Part shown: positions 31,753 through 41,766 of the stretch, one piece after another
Numbering within the stretch: position 1 is the first letter of the stretch
Layout: the number at the start of each line of letters is the position of its first letter
Made by a program: the position numbers and the translations under genes
Notes under the pieces: model-generated
What the model was told of the DNA's origin: nothing
Database searches by the model: none
Seen by the model: only the letters and a program-made list of their open reading frames with translations
Origin: Microbacterium sp. BR1
Lineage (GTDB): Bacteria > Actinomycetota > Actinomycetes > Actinomycetales > Microbacteriaceae
Assembly: GCF_002812725.1 (NCBI RefSeq)
Contig: NZ_NMUN01000007.1
Coordinates: forward strand, 1-64,000
DNA: 64,000 nucleotides
Direction of reading: 5' to 3'

Positions 31753-34335
31753 ATGCCTGATAAGAATCGGACGGCTACGGGCGTGCTCGGCGGGATCGCC
31801 GGCCTCGTAGGCCTGAGCGCAGTCGCTGGTCTCTTGGTGACCGCCACCGTTACGCCGGCCATCGCCGTATCGGGCGCCGCGGCGTCGAGCGCGATCACGA
31901 TGTTCGACAACATGCCGAGCTACCTCGAGATCGACGATCTGATGCAGCAGAGCGAGATCTACGCGAAGCAGAGCGACGGCAGTGATCTTCTGCTCGCCCG
32001 GTTCTACGACCAGAACCGCCTGCCCGTCACCTACGAGCAGATCGCGCCCGTCATGTTCGACGCGATCCTCTCGAGCGAAGACCCCCGCTATTACGAGCAC
32101 GGTGGCGTCGACCTCATCGGCACGACGCGCGCGCTGCTCAGCAACGCGCAGGGCGGCCAGACGCAGGGTGGGTCCTCGATCAGCCAGCAGTACGTCAAGA
32201 ACGTCCTCGTGCAGAAGTGCGAGAAGGAAGCGCCCACACAAGAAGAGCTCGCCGCGTGCTGGGAGAAGGTCACCCTGGCCAAGGGGATCGAGGGCTATCA
32301 GCGCAAGCTGCAAGAGATGCGCTACGCGATCGCGCTGGAGCAGCGCTACTCGAAGAACGATGTCCTGCTCGGATACCTCAACATCGCCAACTTCGGTGGC
32401 ACGACGTACGGAATCGGCGCCGCCGCCCAGTACTACTTCAGCGTGAACGCGTCGGATCTGACGCTGTCGCAGGCCGCGACGCTCGCCGGCATGGTGCAGA
32501 ACCCCAACACGTACCGCATCGACAGGCCCGAGCGTGAGACCAACGGCGCCGCGGACGGGTACGCCGTCACGACGGACCGTCGTAACTACGTCCTGCGCCA
32601 GATGCTCACCGAGGGCAAGATCACGCAGGAGCAGTACGACGCGGCGAAGGCCGAGGTCATCACCCCGGCGATCAACGCGACGGAACAGGGGTGCCAGCAG
32701 GCCGGCGGTGCCGCATACTTCTGCGACTACGTCCGGACAATCGTCCTGAACGATGTCGCCTTCGGCCAGACGCCCGAGGAGCGGAGCGCGGCTCTGCGCC
32801 GCGGTGGGCTGAAGATCTACACGACGCTCGACCTCGACCTGCAGTTCGCGGCAGAGAAGGCCATCTCGATCGTGCCGGCCACGCACCCGAACCTCGACCT
32901 CGGGTCGACCGGAGTCCAGCTCGAGGTGGGCACCGGGCGCGTGCTGTCGATGGTGCAGAACCGCAAGTACACGCAGGATGCGGACCAGTCGGCCGCTGAC
33001 GCGGCGTATACGTCCATCAACTACAACACGCGGTACGTCAACGGTGGCTCGAACGGCTTCAACCCGGGATCGACCTACAAGCTCTTCACCCTCTTGAACT
33101 GGCTCGAGCACGGACACTCCGTGAACGAGGTCATCAACGGTCGGCAGCGCAACTTCACCGTGCTGACCGACTGCGACGGAGGCACTCAGCGCGTTTCTTC
33201 CGGCGAGATCAAGAACTTCGAGGGCGTCGGCGGCTACAGCGGCACCCCGATGAAGTTCACGGCGGACTCGCTGAACACCGGATTCCTCGCGATGAGCGAG
33301 AAGGTCAGCGTCTGCGACACGAACAAGATCGCCGATCGACTCGGCGTCGAGTACGCCAACGGATTCAAGACGTACATCGGCAACGAGAGCGACCCGAATA
33401 ACACGGTCAACGTCCCCTACGACATCCTGGGCTCGAAGAACATCGCCCCCATCGACATGGCCGCGGCCTATGCGACCATCGCGAGCAACGGCCTCTACTG
33501 CCCGCCGAAGGCGATCGACGCGGTCTTCAACTCCGATGGCGAGGCGCTCCCCCTCCCGAACACCACCTGCAATCAGGTGCTGGATGGCTCCGTGGCGTCG
33601 ACGGCCGCGTTCGCGCTCGCCGGCGTCATCAACGGCGGCTCCGCCGCGGCGTCCCGTCCCGGTGACGGTATCCCCGTGTTCGGCAAGACAGGCATCCACG
33701 AGCAGTTCCAGACCTGGATGGACGGCAGCAGTTCCAAGGTCACGACCGTCGTCTGGGTGGGGAACGTCAAGGGGCAGCAGCGCCTGGACCGCAACTCGGC
33801 CAACGGCTATTCCCTGTGGCGCATGCGTCACACCATCTGGCCTGCCATGCAGCGCGCCGCGAACGCCAAGTACGGCGGCGACGCATTCGCCAAGCCCGAC
33901 TCCAACCTCACGCGCCAGGTGCAGATCGATCTGCCCAACGTCGTGGGCCAGCCGATCGACCAGGCGACGAAGACGCTCGAAGATGCCGGATTCTCCGTGA
34001 TCGTCGGCGACGCGGTCGACGGTACTCAGGGCCCGGGAATCGTCGAGCGTCAGGACCCGGGTGCGGGTCGCGTCAGCGGTGGGACGACGGTCACCCTTTC
34101 GCCGAGCAACGGGCAGGGTCTCGCCGTGCCGAACGGATTGATCGGAACCAACCGTGGAGCAGCAGAGGCGGCGATCCGCGGCGCCGGGTTCGGTCGAGTC
34201 GACGCGATCTGCGAGGTGAACGCGGCGGCTGCGCCCGGTGATGGTGTCGTTTCGGCTGTCTCGCCTGGTGAGGGCACGATCGCGAATAGGAATACGCCGA
34301 TCTCCATCACATACCAGCGCCCGAACTGCTCGTGA
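31753..34335 (+). CDS. Bifunctional penicillin-binding protein (GT51 + transpeptidase) with two PASTA domains
   Basis: ATG 31753 (MPDKNRTATGVLGG) begins an 860-residue protein. After one membrane anchor (residues about 10-45) comes a GT51 glycosyltransferase with SSEDPRYYEHGGVD and GGSSISQQYVKN, then a transpeptidase with active Ser in NPGSTYKLF (SxxK), SLNTGF (SxN) and FGKTGIHEQF (KTG). Two PASTA domains (residues about 720-785 and 790-855) close it. It polymerises and cross-links peptidoglycan at the outer membrane face. The start lacks a strong ribosome site and a TACGAT box lies 7 nt upstream, so the mRNA may be leaderless. It overlaps the phosphoesterase gene by 4 nt. Confidence 0.94.
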   Translation: MPDKNRTATGVLGGIAGLVGLSAVAGLLVTATVTPAIAVSGAAASSAITMFDNMPSYLEIDDLMQQSEIYAKQSDGSDLLLARFYDQNRLPVTYEQIAPVMFDAILSSEDPRYYEHGGVDLIGTTRALLSNAQGGQTQGGSSISQQYVKNVLVQKCEKEAPTQEELAACWEKVTLAKGIEGYQRKLQEMRYAIALEQRYSKNDVLLGYLNIANFGGTTYGIGAAAQYYFSVNASDLTLSQAATLAGMVQNPNTYRIDRPERETNGAADGYAVTTDRRNYVLRQMLTEGKITQEQYDAAKAEVITPAINATEQGCQQAGGAAYFCDYVRTIVLNDVAFGQTPEERSAALRRGGLKIYTTLDLDLQFAAEKAISIVPATHPNLDLGSTGVQLEVGTGRVLSMVQNRKYTQDADQSAADAAYTSINYNTRYVNGGSNGFNPGSTYKLFTLLNWLEHGHSVNEVINGRQRNFTVLTDCDGGTQRVSSGEIKNFEGVGGYSGTPMKFTADSLNTGFLAMSEKVSVCDTNKIADRLGVEYANGFKTYIGNESDPNNTVNVPYDILGSKNIAPIDMAAAYATIASNGLYCPPKAIDAVFNSDGEALPLPNTTCNQVLDGSVASTAAFALAGVINGGSAAASRPGDGIPVFGKTGIHEQFQTWMDGSSSKVTTVVWVGNVKGQQRLDRNSANGYSLWRMRHTIWPAMQRAANAKYGGDAFAKPDSNLTRQVQIDLPNVVGQPIDQATKTLEDAGFSVIVGDAVDGTQGPGIVERQDPGAGRVSGGTTVTLSPSNGQGLAVPNGLIGTNRGAAEAAIRGAGFGRVDAICEVNAAAAPGDGVVSAVSPGEGTIANRNTPISITYQRPNCS

Positions 34336-35267
34336 CCTCGCGATCCCGCCAGGGCCTGCGCGCCCTGGCGGCCGCGGGCGCCATCGGTGCCGCAGCGTTC
34401 GTCTGGGGTGTCGGTATCGAGCGCTACCTGTTCACGCTGCGGCGCGCCGAGCTGGCGATCCTGCCCGCGGGCGCCGCACCGCTCCGGGTCCTGCACATTT
34501 CGGACGTCCACATGGCGCCGTGGCAGCGCCGCAAGCAGGCGTGGATCGCCTCGCTCGCGTCGCTCCGCCCCGATCTGATCGTCAACACGGGCGACAACCT
34601 GGGACACATCGATGGGCTACGCGGCGTGCGCGCGGCGTTCGCGGGCTTCCGCGGGACGCCCGGCTTCTTCGTCCACGGGTCGAACGACATGCACGCCCCG
34701 ACACCGCGCAATCCGTTGCGTTACTTCCTCGGCCCGTCACGCAAGCGCCGCGCTGCCCCGCGACTCGATGTCGGCGCGATGGAGAACTACTTCACCGAGC
34801 ACCTCGGTTGGACGAACCTGAACAACGCGGCCGGTTCGATCGATCTCTCGGGACTGCGGGTGGATGCGTTCGGTGTCGGCGACGCGCACCATGACGACGA
34901 TCGGCTCGATCTGGTGCCGAGCATGGCCGCGAGCCTGCGCGAGAGAGACGAGGCACCGGCCGCGCTGACGATCGGTGTGGCGCATGCCCCGTACCGGCGC
35001 GTCCTCGATACCTTCACGGATGCGGGAGCCGACGCGATCTTCGCCGGCCACACCCACGGGGGCCAGGTCCGCCTCCCGGGCTTCGGTGCGCTCGTGGCCA
35101 ACTGCGACATCCCCCTGAAGCAATCGAGGGGTCTTTCCGCCTGGACGCGACGTGGACGGACGGTTCCGCTCAACGTCAGCGCGGGCCTCGGCCATTCGAT
35201 CTATGCGCCGGTCCGCTTCGCCTGCCGACCCGAGGCGACCCTGCTGACGCTCGTCGCTCGCGAATGA
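34332..35267 (+). CDS. Membrane-anchored metallophosphoesterase
   Basis: This 311-residue protein starts with GTG overlapping the PBP stop. An N-terminal membrane helix (LRALAAAGAIGAAAFVWGVG) precedes a calcineurin-like phosphoesterase core: DVHMAPWQ, NTGDNLGH, GSND (in place of GNHD), and FAGHTHGGQVRLP. The dinuclear metal ligands are therefore present. The YaeI/YkuE-like group has been linked to envelope phosphodiester or lipid substrates. The translational coupling with the PBP supports a cell-envelope role. Confidence 0.9.
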   Translation: MTSRSRQGLRALAAAGAIGAAAFVWGVGIERYLFTLRRAELAILPAGAAPLRVLHISDVHMAPWQRRKQAWIASLASLRPDLIVNTGDNLGHIDGLRGVRAAFAGFRGTPGFFVHGSNDMHAPTPRNPLRYFLGPSRKRRAAPRLDVGAMENYFTEHLGWTNLNNAAGSIDLSGLRVDAFGVGDAHHDDDRLDLVPSMAASLRERDEAPAALTIGVAHAPYRRVLDTFTDAGADAIFAGHTHGGQVRLPGFGALVANCDIPLKQSRGLSAWTRRGRTVPLNVSAGLGHSIYAPVRFACRPEATLLTLVARE

Positions 35268-35315
35268 CGCGGTTCTGGTCGGCCGACGAGTTCGGGTAGA
35301 CTCGGAGGGTTGCCA

Positions 35316-35389
35316 CGGGGTGTGGCGCAGCTTGGTAGCGCGCGTCGTTCGGGACGACGAGGCCGCAGGTTCAAATCCTGTCACCCCGA
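35316..35389 (+). tRNA. tRNA-Pro (anticodon CGG)
   Basis: Acceptor CGGGGTG pairs with CACCCCG, the anticodon stem is CGTCG/CGACG with loop TTCGGGA, and the TPsiC loop is GGTTCAAATCC. CCA is not encoded. Confidence 0.95.
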
Positions 35390-35394
35390 CAGAC

Positions 35395-35432
35395 GAAGGA
35401 GGGTCGCCAACAGCGGCCCTCCTTCTTCGTTC
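35395..35432 (+). terminator. Terminator after tRNA-Pro
   Basis: Inverted repeat GAAGGAGGG / CCCTCCTTC with a 13-nt loop is followed by TTCGTTCC. It begins 6 bp after the tRNA. Confidence 0.75.
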
Positions 35433-35457
35433 CTCCCCGACCCGAAGCTGGAGCTCG

Positions 35458-36264
35458 ATGACCAACGCCACTGCGACGCCCTTTCCCACGGGGACGCCGA
35501 AGATCCGTCTCGTCGCCTTCGACCTGGACGACACGCTCGCGCCCTCGAAGAGCCCGATTCCGGACGCCATCGGCGCGCACCTGCTCGCGCTCGCGGAGCG
35601 CGTCGAGGTCGCGATCATCTCAGGCGGTCAGCTCGGGCAGTTCCGCACCCAGGTCGTCGAGCGACTTCCGGATGCCTCACCCGTCTCTCTGGCGCACGTG
35701 CATCTCATGCCCACGTGCGGCACGCAGTACTACCGGTTCGACGCGAGCGGCCAGATCGACACGATCTACGCCCACTCGCTGACCGACGATGAGAAGACGC
35801 GCGCACTCACGGCCGTCGAGGAAGAGGCACGGCGACTCGGGCTGTGGGAAGCGGAGCCGTGGGGCGACATTCTCGAGGACCGGGGTTCGCAGATCACCTT
35901 CTCGGCCCTCGGCCAGCGAGCGCCGCTCGAGGCCAAGGTGGCGTGGGACCCGACCGGCTCGCGCAAATCGGCCCTGCGAGATGCCGTCGCGGCGCGCATT
36001 CCCGACCTCGAGGTGCGCTCGGGGGGATCCACCTCGGTCGACATCACGCATCGCGGCATCGACAAGGCGTACGGCATGACGCGGCTCGCCGAGCACACCG
36101 GCATCGCGCTCGACGAGATGCTGTTCGTCGGCGATCGGCTGGACCCCGATGGCAACGACTACCCCGTGCTCGCGCTGGGTGTGCCGTGCCACGCGGTCGA
36201 GGGATGGGAAGAGACCGTCGAGTACCTTGACGCCCTCCTGCCCACACTGGCGCCGCGCGTCTGA
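35458..36264 (+). CDS. HAD-superfamily (IIB) phosphatase
   Basis: The start is ATG 35458 after CTGGAGCTCG; the frame runs upstream through the tRNA, which cannot be coding. The 268-residue product has motif I AFDLDDTLAPS, an IIB-type cap (residues about 95-190) with DRGSQITFSALGQRAP, and motif III/IV GIDKAYGM and FVGDRLDPDGNDYP. The cap segment resembles phosphomannomutase and sucrose-phosphatase relatives. A sugar-phosphate substrate is likely, but which is not evident. Confidence 0.85.
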   Translation: MTNATATPFPTGTPKIRLVAFDLDDTLAPSKSPIPDAIGAHLLALAERVEVAIISGGQLGQFRTQVVERLPDASPVSLAHVHLMPTCGTQYYRFDASGQIDTIYAHSLTDDEKTRALTAVEEEARRLGLWEAEPWGDILEDRGSQITFSALGQRAPLEAKVAWDPTGSRKSALRDAVAARIPDLEVRSGGSTSVDITHRGIDKAYGMTRLAEHTGIALDEMLFVGDRLDPDGNDYPVLALGVPCHAVEGWEETVEYLDALLPTLAPRV

Positions 36265-36321
36265 CGCCGCTCAACGCCCCCGCTATCGAGCGCGACCGCC
36301 CGCCGGAGCTATGCTGACGGC

Positions 36322-37167
36322 GTGGAACCACTCACCCTCGTCCTGATCGTCGCCGCCGTCGTCAGCGCCGCCTGCTGGATCTTGTCGCTGATCACGAAGG
36401 ACACGTCGTGGGTCGACCGGATCTGGTCGATCGTGCCGATCGCCTACGTCTGGATCTTCGCCGGAGCAGCCCTGGCGGAGGGGAAGGATGCCACCCGCCT
36501 CGTGATCATGGCGGTGCTCGTCACCGCATGGGGTGCCCGGCTGACCTTCAACTTCGCCCGCAAGGGCGGGTACACCGGCATGGAGGACTACCGCTGGGCG
36601 ATCCTGCGCGGGCGCATGAAGCCCTGGCAGTTCCAGCTATTCAACCTGTTCTTCATCGTCCTGTACCAGAACGCCCTTCTCGTTCTCATCACGTTGCCCG
36701 CACTGATCGCGTGTCAGTACGACGCGCCGCTCGGCGTGTGGGATGCCGTGTTCGCGATCCTCTTCCTCCTGCTGTTGCTGGGCGAGACCGTGGCGGACCA
36801 GCAGCAATGGAACTTCCATCGCGCCAAGGCGCGGGCGGGTGGCCGCTTCGGCGAGGGCTTCGTCACCGCGGGGCTGTTCCGCCTCAGCCGACACCCCAAC
36901 TTCTTCTTCGAGCAGTCCCAGTGGTGGGTGTTCTACGCAATGGGGGCGACCGCGGCGGTGACGTCGGGGCTCGGCGTCTGGGGCGGCGCCATCAACTGGA
37001 CGATCATCGGCGCCGTCCTGCTCACCGTGCTTTTCATCGGCTCGACGATCTTCACCGAGTCGATCTCGTCAGCGAAGTACCCGGCCTATGCCGAGTACCA
37101 GCGGACGACGTCGATGCTGGTGCCTCTGCCCCCGCGCAGGCGCTCGCCGGTCGTCGAGCGAGCGTAG
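36322..37167 (+). CDS. DUF1295 / steroid 5-alpha-reductase-like membrane protein
   Basis: This 281-residue protein starts at GTG 36322 and has about six membrane helices. The signature is the C-terminal GRFGEGFVTAGLFRLSRHPNFFFEQSQWWVFY, found in DUF1295 and related NAD(P)H-dependent membrane reductases/methyltransferases. KGGYTGMEDYRWAILRGRM is also typical. The substrate is unknown. Confidence 0.85.
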   Translation: MEPLTLVLIVAAVVSAACWILSLITKDTSWVDRIWSIVPIAYVWIFAGAALAEGKDATRLVIMAVLVTAWGARLTFNFARKGGYTGMEDYRWAILRGRMKPWQFQLFNLFFIVLYQNALLVLITLPALIACQYDAPLGVWDAVFAILFLLLLLGETVADQQQWNFHRAKARAGGRFGEGFVTAGLFRLSRHPNFFFEQSQWWVFYAMGATAAVTSGLGVWGGAINWTIIGAVLLTVLFIGSTIFTESISSAKYPAYAEYQRTTSMLVPLPPRRRSPVVERA

Positions 37168-37188
37168 CGAGACGAAACGCGGCGGACC

Positions 37189-38205
37189 TCAGGAGGCGTA
37201 GCCTCGGGGGTTCTGCTGCTGCCAGCGCCAGTAGTCACGGCAGGCGTCGTCGATGGACAGTCGCGTCGTCCAGTCGAGCTCCGCGGCCGCCTTGGCGGGG
37301 TCGCAATAGGTTGCCGCGACATCCCCGGGTCGGCGGTCGAGGATCTGCTTCGGCAGCTCGTGCCCGACGGCCTTCTCGAACGCGGCGATGAGACCGAGCA
37401 CGCTGACCGGCTCTCCCGTGCCCAGGTTGTAGACCGCGTACCCGGGCTTGGCCTGTTCCAGCGCCGCGACGTGCCCCTCGGCCAGGTCGACGACGTGGAT
37501 GTAATCGCGCAGACCCGTGCCGTCGGGAGTGTCGTAGTCATCCCCGAACACACCGATGCGCTCGAGCGAACCGATCGCGACGCGCGATACGTACGGCATC
37601 AGGTTGTTGGGAATGCCCGCCGGGTCCTCGCCGATCAGTCCGCTCTCGTGCGCACCGACGGGATTGAAGTAGCGCAGCACCGTCACGTCGAGTTCGGGAT
37701 TCACGCGCGCCACGTCCTCGAGCACGACCTCGTTCATCCGCTTCGATTTCGAGTACGGGTTGGACAGGTCGATGCTCGTGCGCGACGTCTCGCGGAACGG
37801 CAGATCTGCCGGGTCGGAGTAGACCGTGCCGGTGCTGGAGAACACGAAGGAACGGATGCCTCGGGCCAGCCCCACGCGCAGGAGCGCGAAAGTGCTGCCG
37901 AGGTTGTTCGCGTAGTACTGCAGCGGCTTCTGCGTCGATTCGCCGACCGCCTTGTGCGCCGCGAACTGGAGAATCGCGTCGAACGGCCCGAACTCGTCGA
38001 AGGTGCCCTCGACGACCGCGTCGTCGGCGGCGTCCCCGATCACGAGCGGCGCGGGGCGGCCCGTGATCTTCTCGATGCGCGCGGCCGCCTCGGCGTGGGT
38101 TCCCGACAGATCGTCGAGCAGGACCACCTCGTGTCCCCCATCGAGCAGGGCGACGGCCGTGTGGGCACCGATATAACCGGCACCGCCGGCGAGAAGAACA
38201 CGCAT
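37189..38205 (-). CDS. galE: UDP-glucose 4-epimerase
   Basis: This 338-residue extended SDR enzyme has the NAD site GGAGYIGAH, the catalytic Ser/Tyr/Lys in FSSTGTVYS and YSKSK, and the sugar-binding region RYFNPVGAHESGLIGEDP and GTGLRDYIHVVDLAEGH. It interconverts UDP-glucose and UDP-galactose. It starts at ATG 38205 and stands alone, divergent in function from the neighbouring genes. Confidence 0.95.
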   Translation of the reverse strand: MRVLLAGGAGYIGAHTAVALLDGGHEVVLLDDLSGTHAEAAARIEKITGRPAPLVIGDAADDAVVEGTFDEFGPFDAILQFAAHKAVGESTQKPLQYYANNLGSTFALLRVGLARGIRSFVFSSTGTVYSDPADLPFRETSRTSIDLSNPYSKSKRMNEVVLEDVARVNPELDVTVLRYFNPVGAHESGLIGEDPAGIPNNLMPYVSRVAIGSLERIGVFGDDYDTPDGTGLRDYIHVVDLAEGHVAALEQAKPGYAVYNLGTGEPVSVLGLIAAFEKAVGHELPKQILDRRPGDVAATYCDPAKAAAELDWTTRLSIDDACRDYWRWQQQNPRGYAS

Positions 38206-38245
38206 GTTCTCAGCCTAAACCGGGCGACGAGTCCTCTCCGTCCGG

Positions 38246-38872
38246 TCAGCGGCCGAGGCGGTCGCCGGACTCTTCCAGGTAGCAGGCACCACACAGCGAT
38301 TCATACGTCACGACGTGCTCCGCGGGCTGACCCGCCTCGTCGATCGCCACCTGGTCGCCGTCGAACACGAACAGTCCGTCGATGACGCGTCCGTTGAAGA
38401 CCGCCTTCCGACCACACCGGCAGATGGTCTTCAGCTCTTCCAGGGTGTGCGCGATCTCGAGCAGCCGTCGCGAGCCGGGAAACGCCGCCGTGAGGAAGTC
38501 GGATCGGATGCCGTAGGCGAGAACGGGAATGTCGTCGTGGATCGCGATCCGGAACAGGTCGTCGACCTGCCGGGGCGTCAGGAACTGTGCCTCGTCGATC
38601 AGGAGGCACGAGACATCCACACCCGTCGCGGCGAGCGACCGGTCCCGCAGCTCGCGGAACAGCGTCCCCGCATCGGCCTCGGGTTCGATCAAGAAGTCGA
38701 CGGTTCGCGAGACGCCGAGGCGTGAGGCGATCTGGTCATCCGCTTTCGTGTCGATCGCCGGCTTGGCGAGCAGCACCCTCTGGCCGCGCTCCTCGTAGTT
38801 GTACGCCGCCTGCAGGAGCGCGGTCGACTTTCCGGAGTTCATCGCGCCATAGCGGAAGTACAGTTTTGCCAC
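38246..38872 (-). CDS. tdk: Thymidine kinase
   Basis: This 208-residue type II thymidine kinase has P-loop YGAMNSGKSTAL, Walker B LLIDEAQFL, lasso/thymidine region FVFDGDQVAID and the structural zinc cysteines CRCGRK and CGACY. It salvages thymidine to dTMP in the cytosol. It starts with GTG 38872 and lies 41 bp upstream of galE on the same strand. Confidence 0.95.
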   Translation of the reverse strand: MAKLYFRYGAMNSGKSTALLQAAYNYEERGQRVLLAKPAIDTKADDQIASRLGVSRTVDFLIEPEADAGTLFRELRDRSLAATGVDVSCLLIDEAQFLTPRQVDDLFRIAIHDDIPVLAYGIRSDFLTAAFPGSRRLLEIAHTLEELKTICRCGRKAVFNGRVIDGLFVFDGDQVAIDEAGQPAEHVVTYESLCGACYLEESGDRLGR

Positions 38873-38900
38873 GCGCAGAGTCTACGGAAAGCGGGAAGAG

Positions 38901-40379
38901 TCAGACGGCCGTGATGGCCAGCGCCGCCGCGGTCTCTTCGATCGTGGCACGAGCGACGTCGGGTCGCGTGTTGAGCGTCTCGCCGTAGCTCGGGATCAGC
39001 TCCCGCAGCTCCGGCTTCCACTCCTCGATGCGGTCGGGGAAACACGTCTGCAGCAGGCCGAGCATGATCGACACGGCCGTCGATGCGCCCGGGGACGCCC
39101 CGAGCAGGCCGGCGATCGAGCCATCCTTCGCCGCGACGACCTCGGTGCCGAACTGCAGCACGCCGATCTTCTTCGGGTCCTTCTTCATGACCTGGGCGCG
39201 CTGGCCCGCATTGAGCAGTTGCCAGTCCTCGTCCTTCGCCGTCGGGACGAACTCGCGCAGCGAGTCCATCTTGCGCGCGTGATTCTTCAGCAGTTCGGCG
39301 ATGAGGTACTTGAGGAGTCCGGGGTTGTCGACGGCGACCTTCAGCATCGGCAGGAGGTTGCCCGGCCGGACCTGCGTGACGAGATCGAAGACCGAACCGT
39401 TCTTGAGAAACTTCGGGCTGAACGTCGCGAACGGGCCGAACATCAGCGAAGCCTCACCGTCGACGACACGCGTGTCGAGGTGCGGGACCGACATCGGCGG
39501 TGCGCCCACGGACGCCTGCGAATAGACCTTGGCCCGGTGCTGAGCGATGAGGGCGGGGTTGGACGTCTTGAGCCACTGACCGCCGATCGGGAAGACACCG
39601 TACCCCGAGATCTCGGGGATGCCCGAACGCTGCAGCAGCTTGAGCGCCCATCCACCCGCGCCGACGAAGACGAACTTCGCGTTGATCTCGCCGGGCGTAC
39701 GACCGAGGAGGTTGCGGGTCTTGACGAGCCAGGACCCATCCTTCTGCCGCTTCAGCCTGCGGACCTCGCGGTCGGTGATGACCTCGACCCCATCGTTGCG
39801 CAGGTGATCGATCAGCTGGCGCGTGAGCGCGCCGAAGTCCACATCCGTGCCCGCTGGAACGCGCGTCGCGGCGAACGGCTCATCGCTCTTCAGGCGCTTC
39901 TGCATCAAGAGCGGAGCCCACTGGTTGATCACGCGGGAGTCTTCGCTGTACTCGATGCCCGCGAACAGCGGCTGGGTCTTCAGCGCCTCGTAGCGACGAC
40001 GCAGGTACTCGACATCCTTCTCGCCGCGCACGAACGTCATGTGGGGTGTGGCGTTGATGAAAGTCTTGGGCTCGCTCAGCACGCCGCGCTGGACGAGGTT
40101 CGCCCAGAACTGGCGACTCTGCTGGAACTGCTCGTTGATCGAGACCGCCTTGGCGGCGTCGACCGAACCGTCCGGCGCCTGCGGCATGTAGTTGAGTTCG
40201 CAGAGGGCCGCGTGGCCGGTGCCCGCGTTGTTCCAGGCGTTGGAACTCTCAAGGGCCACGTCGGGGAGCCGTTCCAGCAGGACGATCTTCCAGTCGGGCT
40301 CGAGTTGATGCAGGAGGGTGCCAAGGGTGGCGCTCATGATGCCGCCACCGATGAGCACGACGTCGACTGTTTCGCTCAC
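38901..40379 (-). CDS. mqo: Malate:quinone oxidoreductase
   Basis: This 492-residue FAD enzyme begins SETVDVVLIGGGIMSATLG (dinucleotide fold) and contains NNAGTGHAALCELNYMP, GVFPIGGQWLKTSNP and FGPFATFSPKFLKNGS, all characteristic of Mqo. It oxidises malate to oxaloacetate and passes electrons to quinone at the membrane, in the TCA cycle. It lies 28 bp upstream of tdk. Confidence 0.96.
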   Translation of the reverse strand: MSETVDVVLIGGGIMSATLGTLLHQLEPDWKIVLLERLPDVALESSNAWNNAGTGHAALCELNYMPQAPDGSVDAAKAVSINEQFQQSRQFWANLVQRGVLSEPKTFINATPHMTFVRGEKDVEYLRRRYEALKTQPLFAGIEYSEDSRVINQWAPLLMQKRLKSDEPFAATRVPAGTDVDFGALTRQLIDHLRNDGVEVITDREVRRLKRQKDGSWLVKTRNLLGRTPGEINAKFVFVGAGGWALKLLQRSGIPEISGYGVFPIGGQWLKTSNPALIAQHRAKVYSQASVGAPPMSVPHLDTRVVDGEASLMFGPFATFSPKFLKNGSVFDLVTQVRPGNLLPMLKVAVDNPGLLKYLIAELLKNHARKMDSLREFVPTAKDEDWQLLNAGQRAQVMKKDPKKIGVLQFGTEVVAAKDGSIAGLLGASPGASTAVSIMLGLLQTCFPDRIEEWKPELRELIPSYGETLNTRPDVARATIEETAAALAITAV

Positions 40380-40470
40380 CGGACAAGTCTAGTTCTGCGG
40401 TCCGGGGTGGTCGGACGTGCGGGCGTCGCTGAGGGCGAAAACTCCCGCGTTCTTACGCGCCCGACAAACC

Positions 40471-41577
<1,107 letters not shown>

Positions 41578-41610
41578 CTACCGAGGTGCTGCCGAGGCAT
41601 CCTCCCCGGC

Positions 41611-41747
41611 ATGTCCCACTTTCGACCGCTATGGCCGCCGGGACAGACAAATACCGGGCCACCCCACCCCGACATGTCCCACTTTGAATCGGTTTGGAGG
41701 GGTCAAAACGGGCCGAAGTGGGACACACAGCCCGAAAAGCGGGACAT
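41611..41747. repeat. Four copies of an AAAGTGGGACAT-type motif in the lysC-asd gap
   Basis: ATGTCCCACTTT occurs at 41611-41622 and 41674-41685. Reverse-complement copies with one or two changes lie at 41714-41725 and 41736-41747 (AAAGCGGGACAT). The two pairs face each other and could form a stem of about 12 bp. Otherwise the 225-bp gap 41542-41766 holds no gene. Confidence 0.6.
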
Positions 41748-41766
41748 AGGTGCGAGAGGAGGACGG

